In this document: piece after piece, positions 48,964 through 56,971 of the stretch
How positions within the stretch are numbered: the stretch's first letter is position 1
Layout of the letters: every line of letters starts with the position of its first letter
NCBI RefSeq assembly: GCF_024758005.1
Contig: NZ_CP103288.1
Coordinates: 930,001 to 994,000 of the forward strand
Source of the DNA: Pseudarthrobacter sp. NS4
Lineage (GTDB): Bacteria > Actinomycetota > Actinomycetes > Actinomycetales > Micrococcaceae
Reading direction: 5' to 3'
Length of the DNA: 64,000 bases
Program-made: the position numbers and the translations under genes
Notes under the pieces: generated by a model
Told to the model about the DNA's origin: nothing
The model's input: the letters and a program-made list of their open reading frames with translations, nothing else
Databases searched by the model: none

Positions 48964-50217
48964 ATGAACGCGGCCGCCAGGAAAATCCAGCGCGTCTACC
49001 TGACGTTGACACTGGGCAACACCCTGGCGACCTCGTTCATCTGGGGGATCAACACCCTTTTCCTGCTGGACGCCGGCCTTAGCAACCTGGAGGCTTTTGC
49101 CGCCAATGCCTTCTTCACAGCGGGCATGGTGCTCTTCGAAGTGCCAACGGGCGTGGTGGCGGACGGCTGGGGACGCCGCGTTTCGTTCCTGCTGGGCACC
49201 GTCACCCTGGCCCTGTCCACTTTCCTGTATTACCTGCTCTGGCAGCAGTCGGCACCGTTCTGGTGGTGGGCAGGCGTGTCCGTACTGCTCGGGCTGGGAT
49301 TCACCTTCTTTTCGGGGGCGGTGGAAGCCTGGCTGGTGGATGCCCTGCGGTTTTCCGGATATGAAGGCGGGCTGGAGTCGGTGCTCGGGCGGGGACAAAT
49401 GGTCTCCGGCATTGCGATGCTCGCCGGCTCCGTGGCCGGTGGGGCGCTCGCCCAGGCCACCAACCTGGGGGTGCCTTTCCTGGTGCGCGTGGGAGTCCTG
49501 GTGGCCATGTTCGTAGTGGCGTTCCTGCTCATGCGCGACGTGGGCTTCACCCCGGAACGGTCTCCCCACCCCCTCCGGGCCACGCGGGCCGTGCTCAAAG
49601 CTTCGGTGGACGGCGGCTTCAGGCATCCGCCCGTGCGGTTCATCATGCTGGCGGCGCCGTTCACCGAGGGAGTGGGCTTCTACGTCTTTTACGCACTTCA
49701 GCCGTACCTGCTGCAGCTCTTCGGGGATCCCCGGGCATACGCCGTTGCGGGACTGGCGGCAGCCATCGTGGCGGGAGCGGACATCCTGGGCGGATGGATG
49801 GCTCCCCGCATCCGGAAACTGGTCCGGAAACGCACCACGGTCCTGATTGCCAGCAACCTGCTCAGCTCACTGATCCTGGTAATGCTGCTGTTCACCAGCG
49901 CGTTCTGGCTTGCCCTGGTCCTCCTGGCCCTGTGGGCAGTGGTGGGTGCAGCCGGCACTCCTGTCCGCCAGGCCTACCTGAACGACATGATCGCCTCCAA
50001 ACAGCGGGCAACGGTCCTCAGCTTCGATTCCCTGATGGGATCAAGCGGCGGCGTAGTGGTACAGCCGTTGCTCGGCCGGACCGCAGACCTCTACGGCTAC
50101 CCGGCATCACTGGCCGTGAGCGGCGCCGTGCAGCTGCTGGCCGCCCCTTTCATCCTGATGAGCCGCCGGCAGCGCTCGCAGGCAGACACAGCCTCGGACG
50201 TGGCTGCAACGCCGTAA
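48964..50217 (+). CDS. MFS transporter
   Basis: A 417-residue membrane protein with about 12 hydrophobic helices. The helix 2-3 loop has the MFS motif, here VPTGVVADGWGRRVSF, and LPSGLG-like helix repeats occur across two halves. It starts 13 bases after EF-G2 and may be co-transcribed. The substrate is not predictable; short MFS members like this are often drug or metabolite exporters. Confidence 0.9.
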   Translation: MNAAARKIQRVYLTLTLGNTLATSFIWGINTLFLLDAGLSNLEAFAANAFFTAGMVLFEVPTGVVADGWGRRVSFLLGTVTLALSTFLYYLLWQQSAPFWWWAGVSVLLGLGFTFFSGAVEAWLVDALRFSGYEGGLESVLGRGQMVSGIAMLAGSVAGGALAQATNLGVPFLVRVGVLVAMFVVAFLLMRDVGFTPERSPHPLRATRAVLKASVDGGFRHPPVRFIMLAAPFTEGVGFYVFYALQPYLLQLFGDPRAYAVAGLAAAIVAGADILGGWMAPRIRKLVRKRTTVLIASNLLSSLILVMLLFTSAFWLALVLLALWAVVGAAGTPVRQAYLNDMIASKQRATVLSFDSLMGSSGGVVVQPLLGRTADLYGYPASLAVSGAVQLLAAPFILMSRRQRSQADTASDVAATP

Positions 50218-50249
50218 CGACCGTCAAAGGACCGCCGGCAGCGCTGGGT

Positions 50250-50597
50250 TCAATCCGAATCCATCAGTTCGAGCAGCTTCTTTGCCGCATCCCTGATGTC
50301 ATCGTGCCCGTGCTGGGCCGCCCTGCTTTCCAGTGAGATGACGGCGCAGCGGTGGACTTTGCTGAAGTCCCCGAAAGGGAAGCTGACGCTGCCCTTGGTC
50401 TCCTTGGATTTTTCGTCGTCCCGGCCAAGGTGCCATTCCGCGAAGTTTCCGAAGCCGTGCTTGTCAATGAACGAGTTCTCCTGGTCCTTGGAGGGCGCGT
50501 GTTCACTCCAGTCATCACGGACATCGCGTTCGACCTTTCCCGCCTCGATGAGTTTGCGGGCATGGGCCAGTGCCTTGCGGTTGAGCCGTACTGCCAT
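50250..50597 (-). CDS. Conserved small acidic/basic hypothetical protein
   Basis: About 115 residues starting MAVRLNRKALAHARKLIEAG. It has WSEHAPSKDQENSFIDKHGF, GNFAEWHLGRD and DFSKVHRCAVISLESRAAQ, and is predicted helical at both ends. I do not recognise a named domain. Frames of this kind (a short helical protein with NFAEWHLG) are widespread in actinobacteria as hypotheticals. The ATG at 50597 follows GGAAGG; longer starts run into non-coding sequence. It converges on the MFS gene. Confidence 0.7.
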   Translation of the reverse strand: MAVRLNRKALAHARKLIEAGKVERDVRDDWSEHAPSKDQENSFIDKHGFGNFAEWHLGRDDEKSKETKGSVSFPFGDFSKVHRCAVISLESRAAQHGHDDIRDAAKKLLELMDSD

Positions 50598-50808
50598 CCT
50601 GCGTCCTTCCGGGCCGGGCTCCGGCCGCGGTCGGCCGGAGGGATTCCAGCGTAGGACCACCCCGGGAAAACCGCCATGGATTAACGCCCGCGAGACCGCG
50701 AGCACGCGCGCGCCCACCACACTGTTGCGACCGTCGTCGAATCATGCCCTAAACTGCTTCACTGAGGTGCCTGAGATGGCGCTGCGCAGCAACGAAAGTG
50801 AACACGCT

Positions 50809-51111
50809 ATGGCTACCGATTACGATGCTCCACGCAAGCAGGAAGAAGAGACTCCGGCTGACTCGCTCGAGGCCCTTCAGGCGTCACGTGGCGGCAACGC
50901 CCAGACAGCGGTCATCGACCTTGACGAGAATGACACCGCTGAAGGCATCGACCTGCCGGGCGCTGACCTTTCGAACGAAGAACTGACCGTCATTGTTGTT
51001 CCTGAGCAGTCTGATGAATTCACTTGCTCGTCGTGCTTCCTGGTCCGTCACCGGTCCCAGGTTGCCCGTGCAAAGAACGGCGCGAAGTACTGCCGTGACT
51101 GCGAAGGCTAA
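50809..51111 (+). CDS. DUF4193 family zinc-ribbon-like protein
   Basis: A 100-residue protein. The N-terminal half is acidic and disordered (RKQEEETPADSLEALQASRG, DLDENDTAEGIDLPGADLS). The C-terminal half carries a four-cysteine metal-binding site, FTCSSCFLVRHRSQ and YCRDCEG. This is the actinobacterial DUF4193 family, whose function is unknown; the ribbon suggests nucleic-acid or RNA-polymerase contact. Confidence 0.9.
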   Translation: MATDYDAPRKQEEETPADSLEALQASRGGNAQTAVIDLDENDTAEGIDLPGADLSNEELTVIVVPEQSDEFTCSSCFLVRHRSQVARAKNGAKYCRDCEG

Positions 51112-51129
51112 GTCCTTCCTGGCAATCCC

Positions 51130-51161
51130 GGCGCCGGCCACCCTCCCTGGGTGACCGGCGC
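51130..51161 (+). terminator. Probable terminator after the DUF4193 gene
   Basis: An imperfect hairpin, GCGCCGGCCACC with GGTGACCGGCGC, ends in CTTCCTCG. It is weaker than the other terminators here because of one internal mismatch. Confidence 0.5.
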
Positions 51162-51385
51162 TTCCTCGTCTCCCGCCGGCGTCGTTATCCGCGGTAACGG
51201 GAGGATGCAGAAAGGGCACCAAAAGGGTCAAGGAGGCCCGAAAAAGGCCCCTTGTTTTACGTCCGCGTGATGCACGCCGGGCCGCCCTAACGGTTGCGTG
51301 CCGAAGCGGCCACAGGCCTCGTTTCACGCCTCTGACACTCCTACGCTTGAGCTGTCCAACCGCTCCTTCCTTGGGAAGCACTTCA

Positions 51386-51934
51386 ATGAAAAAACTCACT
51401 ATCTGGCTCACGGCTATCCTCATGGCCGTCGGGCTGGGAATCGTGGTTCCGGGGCCCGCCTCGGCAACCACATCGTATTGCGGGCTGGTCTGGGGTTCCT
51501 TGACCAAGACCAGTGACACAACGAGCACCGCGTCCATCACCAACGTCCGCACCGGGCAGCACTACTGCTTCGACCGGATGGTGGTGGACCTCAACGGCCC
51601 GGCAGCGGGGTACACCGTGCGATACGTACCCCAGGTAGTCCAGGACGGGTCCGGATTCACGGTCCCTGTCCGGGGAAACGCCCGGCTGCAGGTCACCGTC
51701 AAGGCACCCTCCTATGACGGCAACGGCAACGCCACGTACAACCCTGCCAACAAGGCGGAACTCTCCAACGTTTCCGGCTACCAGACCTTCCGCCAGGTGG
51801 TCTACGCCGGAAGCTTTGAGGGGCAGACCAACTTCGGTGTGGGTGTCCGTGCCCGCCTTCCGTTCCGGGTGTTCACCCTGGACGGACCGGGTTCCGGCTC
51901 CCGCCTGGTGCTTGATGTAGCGCACTTCTGGTGA
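51386..51934 (+). CDS. Secreted AMIN-like domain protein
   Basis: A 182-residue exported protein. A signal peptide (MKKLTIWLTAILMAVGLGIV, ending in PASA) precedes a single domain of ~150 residues. Its end, PFRVFTLDGPGSGSRLVLDV, matches the AMIN-like pattern seen in actinobacterial secreted proteins. The two cysteines (YCGLVWG, YCFDR) may form a disulfide. It may bind the cell wall. The ATG at 51386 has AAGCA-like upstream bases but no strong ribosome site. Confidence 0.82.
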   Translation: MKKLTIWLTAILMAVGLGIVVPGPASATTSYCGLVWGSLTKTSDTTSTASITNVRTGQHYCFDRMVVDLNGPAAGYTVRYVPQVVQDGSGFTVPVRGNARLQVTVKAPSYDGNGNATYNPANKAELSNVSGYQTFRQVVYAGSFEGQTNFGVGVRARLPFRVFTLDGPGSGSRLVLDVAHFW

Positions 51935-51974
51935 CAGCAGCACGCCGGCCCTGACGGACCGGCCACAACAGAAA

Positions 51975-52010
51975 GGTGCCGTGCCCCCGGAATTTGGGGG
52001 GCACGGCACC
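51975..52010. terminator. Bidirectional terminator between convergent genes
   Basis: A 14-bp perfect stem, GGTGCCGTGCCCCC / GGGGGCACGGCACC, separates the AMIN-like gene and the permease gene. Confidence 0.92.
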
Positions 52011-52035
52011 TCTGTGCTTGTGCCGGGACCTGGTC

Positions 52036-53592
52036 CTACTCCGGGACAACCAGCGCGGGCGTGTCCTGTTTGAGGGTTTCGCCGCGGAAGAAGCCTGGGC
52101 GCATCCGGGCCATGATGAGCATGAACACCGCGCCAAGGGCCAGGATCCCGACGCCCAGGACAAAGACCAGTCCCACGCCGAAGACCTCGGAGCCGCTGCC
52201 GAACTCAGGCGCCCAACTGTCCACGGCCGTCTGCAGGAACACGACGAACAGGCCCACCCCGCCCAGCACCGGGCACAGGAGCCGCAGGACGAAGTTGCGG
52301 GCGCTGGTGAAGACGCTCTGCCGGAAGTACCAGGCGCATGCCAGCGCGGTCAGGCCGTAGTAGAAGCAGATCATCAGGCCCAGGGCCAGGATGGTGTCAT
52401 TGAGGACGTTTTCACTGACCACGTGCATGACTGCGTAGAAGCCTGCCGACATGACGCCGGCCGCAACGGTGGCGAAGCCCGGCGTCGCGAACTTCCTGCT
52501 GATCCGGCTGAACGGCTTCGGCAGGGCGCCGTAGTGGCCCATAGCCAGCAGGCTGCGCGACGGCGACATGAAGGTGGACTGAAGTGAAGCGGCGGAGCTG
52601 GACAAAACCGCCAGGGACATCAGGATGGCGAAGGGGCCCATGATGGGGGAAGCCAGGGCGGTGAAGATGTTCTCGTGGATCTCCGTGTTGTTCAGGCCGT
52701 TGCCGGTGTCTCCGACGCCGGCAAACATCATGGTTGCGATGCTCACCAGCAGGTAGATCGCCAGGACGATGAGGGCGGTCAGGGTTCCGGCCAGGCCGGA
52801 GGTTTTCCTGCCGTTCGCCGTTTCTTCGTTCACGGTGAGGCAGACGTCCCAGCCCCAGTACACGAAGATGGACAGTGAAATGCCTGCGGCGATCTGGCCG
52901 AAGGTTTCAATCCTGGTGACGTCGAACCATTCCCAGCTGAAGGGGATGGCCGTTTCGGAGCTGGACCAGTTGGCGAATGCCATGGCGACGAACAGCCCAA
53001 GGACCAGCAGCTGGAAACCCACCAGGCCGTACTGCACCAGCTTGGTGGCGTGCAGCCCGCGGTAGCTGACCCAGACGGCCAGGGCCACAAACACGAAGCA
53101 CGTCAACACATTCAGGGCTTTGTTCGCTGCCAGGTCTGCCAGTTCCGGGGATCCGGTGAGCTGTGACAGGAAGAGGTAGAAGAAGTCAACGGCAACACCG
53201 GCAAGGTTGGACAGCACGATGATGTTGGCTGCCAGCAGGCCCCAGCCGCCCATCCAGCCCACCCAGGGGCCGAAGGCCTTGGTGACCCACGTGAACGTTG
53301 TCCCGCTGTCCGGGGAGTCGGCATTGAGCTCCCGGTAGGCAAGCGAGACCAGGATCATGGGGATGAAGCCGATCAGGAAGATTACAGGCAGCTGGAGTCC
53401 GGCCTCATTGACGGTAGGGCCCAATGCGCTGGTAAGGGTGTAGGCGGGGGCGATGGTGGAAATGCCGAGGACGACGACGGCGAGGAGCCCCAGCTGCCCA
53501 CCCTTCAGTCCCTTGGCGGTGATACCGGATGAAGCGGGAGCTTCCCCGCCGGGGCCGGGGGAGGACGTGCTGGTGCGGAGTGTCTCTGTCAT
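52036..53592 (-). CDS. APC family amino-acid/polyamine permease
   Basis: About 518 residues with 12-13 hydrophobic helices. The APC consensus appears in helix 1 (VVVLGISTIAPAYTL) and later in SGTTFTWVTKAFGPWVGWMG. Such proteins import amino acids or polyamines by proton symport; the substrate cannot be deduced. The ATG at 53592 (MTETLRTST) is preferred over 53646, which would put the operator-like site at 53631 inside the gene. It is divergent from dps. Confidence 0.9.
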   Translation of the reverse strand: MTETLRTSTSSPGPGGEAPASSGITAKGLKGGQLGLLAVVVLGISTIAPAYTLTSALGPTVNEAGLQLPVIFLIGFIPMILVSLAYRELNADSPDSGTTFTWVTKAFGPWVGWMGGWGLLAANIIVLSNLAGVAVDFFYLFLSQLTGSPELADLAANKALNVLTCFVFVALAVWVSYRGLHATKLVQYGLVGFQLLVLGLFVAMAFANWSSSETAIPFSWEWFDVTRIETFGQIAAGISLSIFVYWGWDVCLTVNEETANGRKTSGLAGTLTALIVLAIYLLVSIATMMFAGVGDTGNGLNNTEIHENIFTALASPIMGPFAILMSLAVLSSSAASLQSTFMSPSRSLLAMGHYGALPKPFSRISRKFATPGFATVAAGVMSAGFYAVMHVVSENVLNDTILALGLMICFYYGLTALACAWYFRQSVFTSARNFVLRLLCPVLGGVGLFVVFLQTAVDSWAPEFGSGSEVFGVGLVFVLGVGILALGAVFMLIMARMRPGFFRGETLKQDTPALVVPE

Positions 53593-53630
53593 GGCACCAC
53601 TTTCTGGAAGATTTATGACGACGGTCACTA

Positions 53631-53704
53631 TATGAATGGCGTTCATTTAGTATGGGGGTGCCAGGCTTCCAGTGCAAGAGGAAATATGAATCACGTTCGT
53701 TTAT
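53631..53704. promoter_or_regulatory. Pair of operator-like direct repeats between the permease and dps
   Basis: TATGAATGGCGTTCATTTAG (53631-53650) and TATGAATCACGTTCGTTTAT (53685-53704) match at 16 of 20 positions and are 54 bases apart, in the same orientation. Each is an imperfect TGAA-N5-TTC(A/G) palindrome of the size bound by a dimeric repressor. They lie 38-112 bases ahead of the permease start and ~110 bases ahead of dps. No regulator gene is adjacent. Confidence 0.6.
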
Positions 53705-53812
53705 GTCCCTTGGCGCCAATTAGTAAGCTCACTGAGAAATCGCAGCCATACCCGCTGCGGCGCCCTGCGGTGCTGGTAGGTTCGGCATTACTGGACCAAT
53801 CGAGGAGGATGT

Positions 53813-54292
53813 ATGAAAGCTTCACCGACCCTGACCAACAACCTGCAGGCCGTGCTCGCAGACCTGATCGAACTTCACGTCCAGGGCAAGCAGGCCCACT
53901 GGAACATCGTGGGCACCAATTTCCGGGACCTCCACCTGCAGTTGGACGAAATCGTGGACGCGGCACGCCAGTTCGCCGACGATACCGCAGAGCGCATGCG
54001 TGCGCTGCACGCACTTCCGGACGGCCGCAGCTCCACGGTTGCCGAATCCACCAGCCTGGCACAGTTCCCGGAAGGCCTGATCAGCACCAAGGACGCCATT
54101 GAGCGCATCGTCGCCGCTCTCGAGGCCGCAGTGGGCACCATGCGCAAGGTCCACGACGAGGTGGACGAGGAGGATCCCACCACGGCGGATCTGCTGCACG
54201 AGTTCATCGCGAAGCTGGAGCAGTTCGCCTGGATGGTGAATGCGGAAAACATGAAGCCAACCGCCAGCGTTACCGCCCCGGACGCAAAGTAG
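53813..54292 (+). CDS. dps: DNA starvation/stationary-phase protection protein (Dps)
   Basis: A 159-residue ferritin-like protein. The ferroxidase motif HVQGKQAHWNIVGTNFRDLH carries the conserved His and Asp/Glu ligands (with LQLDEIVD), and two further long helices follow. Dps dodecamers oxidise iron with peroxide and protect DNA in stress. It follows GAGGAGG at a good distance. A strong terminator follows. Confidence 0.96.
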   Translation: MKASPTLTNNLQAVLADLIELHVQGKQAHWNIVGTNFRDLHLQLDEIVDAARQFADDTAERMRALHALPDGRSSTVAESTSLAQFPEGLISTKDAIERIVAALEAAVGTMRKVHDEVDEEDPTTADLLHEFIAKLEQFAWMVNAENMKPTASVTAPDAK

Positions 54293-54323
54293 CCCGGCGG
54301 GATTAACCGGCAGCTAAAACAGG

Positions 54324-54367
54324 GCGCCCGGCGCCGGAGCCAAATGCTCCGGCGCCGGGCGCTTTTT
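54324..54367 (+). terminator. Terminator of dps
   Basis: A 17-bp perfect stem, GCGCCCGGCGCCGGAGC / GCTCCGGCGCCGGGCGC, with a CAAAT loop and a TTTTT tail. Confidence 0.96.
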
Positions 54368-54402
54368 CGTTGTCCCCTACGGGGCTGCTGCCCCGCCTCG
54401 CC

Positions 54403-55968
54403 TTAGACGGCTTTCGGGACTTTCCGAAGCACGACGGCGGCGAGCACTGCCGCTGCGGACATCAGTACCAGCCCGATGGCGGCCGTGATGTGAACCCCGG
54501 AATCAAAAGCGGTTGCCGCGGCCTCCCGGACGGCGTCCGCCAGGGGAGCAGGCAGGACTGAAGCCACTTCCATTGCGCCCGCCAGGGTTTCGCCGGCGCT
54601 GTGGGCGGCACCGGCCGGCGCCGCCTCCGACAACGCCGCAGGCAACCGGAGGTTGTGCTGGTAGGAGGCTGTGAGAATGGAGCCCAGTACCGCTGTTCCC
54701 ATGAGTGCGCCCACCTCGTAGCCCGTTTCGGAAATTGCTGCGGCCGCACCCGACTTCTCCGGCGGGGCCGCGCCAAGGATCAGGTCATTGGAGATGGTTT
54801 CGGCTGTGCCCACGCCCAGCGCAAGGATCAGCAAGGCGGCCAGCAGGAGCGCCGGCCCGCCGCTGTGGTTCCCAAAGGCGACCAGGCTGTAGCCGGCAGC
54901 GCTGAGCGCCAGCCCGGTTCCCACCACGAAGCCGGGCCGCACCCGCCGGACGAGCGGCACCACCACGAGGCCGGCCACCACTGTGGCCACGAGTGCCGGA
55001 ATCATCGCAACCCCCGCCGAGGATGGGGACATGCCCTCGAGGAGCTGCAGGTGTTGGGCCAGGAAGAGGATGAAGCCGTTGAATGAAAACAGGGCCAGCA
55101 CGTTGGCCGTGATGGCCATGCTGAATACCCGGTTCCGGAACAGGGACATGTCCAGCAGCGGGCTGGCCAGCGTCAACTGCCGGCGGACAAAGACGGCTGC
55201 CATGGCCAGCCCGAAGGCCACGCTGCCCAGGCCCGCCGGTCCCGGGCCCTCGGTGGCGATGTCCTTGATTCCGTACACCACGGGAACCATGACCAGCAGC
55301 GAGAGCGCGATGCTGGGGACGTCCACTTTCCCCGGCGCCGGGTCCCTTGACTCCGGAATGAACAGCGGTCCGAAGGCCAGCAGGGGCAGCATGAGCGGTA
55401 CGGCAACGAGGAAGACGGCGCCCCACCAGAACTGTTCCACCAGCCAGCCGCCAAAGATCGGTCCCAGGGCGGCGCCCCCGGAGAATCCTGCTGCCCAGAT
55501 GGCGACGGCGAGCCTCCGGCGGTTGGGCTCCGGGAAGATGTTGCGGATCAGGGACAGCGTGGAGGGCATCAGCATAGCCCCGAAGAATCCCAGCGCTGCC
55601 CTGCCCGCGATGAGCCACTCCGGGCTCGGGGCAAAGGCTGTGGCCGCGGACAGTGCGGCAAATCCGATGCTCCCGATGATCAATAGCTTCCGCCGGCCGA
55701 TGCGGTCGCCCAGGCTTCCCATGGACACAAGCAGTCCTGCCAGCACCAGCGGGTACGCGTCCACGATCCACAGAAGCTGGACGCCTGAGGGGTCCAGTGA
55801 CCGTGCGATGGCAGGGAGGGCGAAAGTCAGTGCGGTGTTGTCCACCGCAACCAGCAGGACCGGGAACATCAGCAGCCCCAGGGCCAGCCAGTCGCGCCGG
55901 GACTTCCAGGAGACCGGGTCTGCGGACGGAACCCGGAGCGTCCTGTTCGTGGCAGCGGAAGTCGTCAT
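54403..55968 (-). CDS. MFS drug:H+ antiporter, DHA2 (EmrB/QacA) type
   Basis: About 521 residues with ~14 predicted helices, the DHA2 layout. Motifs include VAVDNTALTFALPAIARSL (DHA2 motif D1) and SMGSLGDRIGRRKLLIIG (motif A). The ATG at 55968 starts MTTSAATNRTL; longer frames would run through the operator. The adjacent divergent TetR gene and a 26-bp palindrome at the promoter form a classic repressor-efflux pair, so it probably exports a toxic compound or antibiotic. The substrate is unknown. Confidence 0.92.
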   Translation of the reverse strand: MTTSAATNRTLRVPSADPVSWKSRRDWLALGLLMFPVLLVAVDNTALTFALPAIARSLDPSGVQLLWIVDAYPLVLAGLLVSMGSLGDRIGRRKLLIIGSIGFAALSAATAFAPSPEWLIAGRAALGFFGAMLMPSTLSLIRNIFPEPNRRRLAVAIWAAGFSGGAALGPIFGGWLVEQFWWGAVFLVAVPLMLPLLAFGPLFIPESRDPAPGKVDVPSIALSLLVMVPVVYGIKDIATEGPGPAGLGSVAFGLAMAAVFVRRQLTLASPLLDMSLFRNRVFSMAITANVLALFSFNGFILFLAQHLQLLEGMSPSSAGVAMIPALVATVVAGLVVVPLVRRVRPGFVVGTGLALSAAGYSLVAFGNHSGGPALLLAALLILALGVGTAETISNDLILGAAPPEKSGAAAAISETGYEVGALMGTAVLGSILTASYQHNLRLPAALSEAAPAGAAHSAGETLAGAMEVASVLPAPLADAVREAAATAFDSGVHITAAIGLVLMSAAAVLAAVVLRKVPKAV

Positions 55969-55973
55969 GCTGT

Positions 55974-55999
55974 AACTATACCGTCTGGACGGTATAGTT
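55974..55999. promoter_or_regulatory. TetR operator (26-bp perfect palindrome)
   Basis: AACTATACCGTC-TG-GACGGTATAGTT is a perfect inverted repeat six bases before the transporter start and 40 bases before the TetR start. The left arm also contains a TATACC-like -10. Its central position lets one repressor silence both genes. Confidence 0.88.
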
Positions 56000-56038
56000 T
56001 CAATCGCGGCCGTTGATGAATGGTACGGGAAGGAGTGC

Positions 56039-56587
56039 ATGATTGAAGGCATGCCCCGGAAACCCGTAGCCCGCGAAGCGGTCCTTGACGCCTTTGAAGC
56101 CCTCCTGATCGAAGTGGGGGAGCGTGCAGCCACCCTTGACGCCGTCGCTGCAAAGGCCGGGGTATCCAAGGGGGGCCTCCTCTACCACTTCCCCAACAAG
56201 GAAGCCCTGATCCAGGTGCTGTTGGACCGCCTCGATGAGCTGGCCCGGGCCGACGCTGATGCGATGGCGGGTGCGGAGGAAGGTGCAGCGGCCTACTTCA
56301 TCAGATCCTCCGTCTGGGCGGACACCCCGCTGGACCGGGCGATAGTCGCCGCAACCAGGCTTGCCGAGGTGGCGCACGAGGAGACGCGCCGCCGCTTCGC
56401 CGCGATCCAGCAACGCTGGCTCAACGAGATTGCTGCCGACGTGGGACCGGCCCTGGCAAAGGCCGTGTTGTACATGGGGGACGGGCTGTACTTCAATGCC
56501 ATGCTGTCCGTAGGGCCAGCGCCGGAAGGGGATGCGGCGGCAGATGTGGACGATCTGCTTGCTGCCCTGGAACGCCTCCGCCGATAG
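56039..56587 (+). CDS. TetR/AcrR family transcriptional repressor
   Basis: 182 residues. The N-terminal helix-turn-helix is AATLDAVAAKAGVSKGGLLY followed by HFPNKEAL, and the C-terminal ~130 residues are a helical ligand domain. It is divergent from the DHA2 transporter across the palindrome at 55974. The start is ATG at 56039 after AAGGAG; the ATG at 56051 would also work. The ligand is probably a substrate of the transporter. Confidence 0.93.
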   Translation: MIEGMPRKPVAREAVLDAFEALLIEVGERAATLDAVAAKAGVSKGGLLYHFPNKEALIQVLLDRLDELARADADAMAGAEEGAAAYFIRSSVWADTPLDRAIVAATRLAEVAHEETRRRFAAIQQRWLNEIAADVGPALAKAVLYMGDGLYFNAMLSVGPAPEGDAAADVDDLLAALERLRR

Positions 56588-56687
56588 GCTGCCATTTGCC
56601 CCCGGGGCTGCGGCGTAGGACAATTGGAGGCTGTGAGGGCTGTCACCGGCCACTTGCAGCAATCCAAGTGAATAGCCTTTGATCTGC

Positions 56688-56930
56688 GGCGGGAGAGTTC
56701 TGCCGAAAGTACAAGCAGGCGCCGTAGGAGCAAACCCTCCCCAGGAATCTCACAGGCCCATGTACCGCCGCGGCGAGGCACCTCTGGAAAGTAGCAGGCA
56801 ATCGGCCTGGTTAACCCCGTCTTCGGGAAACCATGGGTTGTTGTGCTCACCGACGGTGCAAGCGGAGCCATGCGCAAGCAGGCAACGCGGAAACTCTCAG
56901 GTCCAATACAGAGCGGGGAGGAACCCGAAT
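56688..56930 (+). ncRNA. Tandem glycine riboswitch
   Basis: Two gcvT-type aptamers precede gcvP. The first starts GGGAGAGTTCTGCCG (56691), has the core GCCGTAGGAGCAAACCCTCC and ends at CACCTCTGGAAAG (56779-56791). The second contains CACCGACGGTGCAAG (56849-56863), AAACTCTCAGGTCCAATACA and closes at GAGCGGGGAGG. This is the glycine-sensing switch that turns on the glycine cleavage operon. No terminator hairpin is obvious before the gcvP start, so control may be at translation. Confidence 0.9.
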
Positions 56931-56971
56931 CGCTGTGGCGTACCCTCGCCGCCTGAATCATGGAGTTCCTC

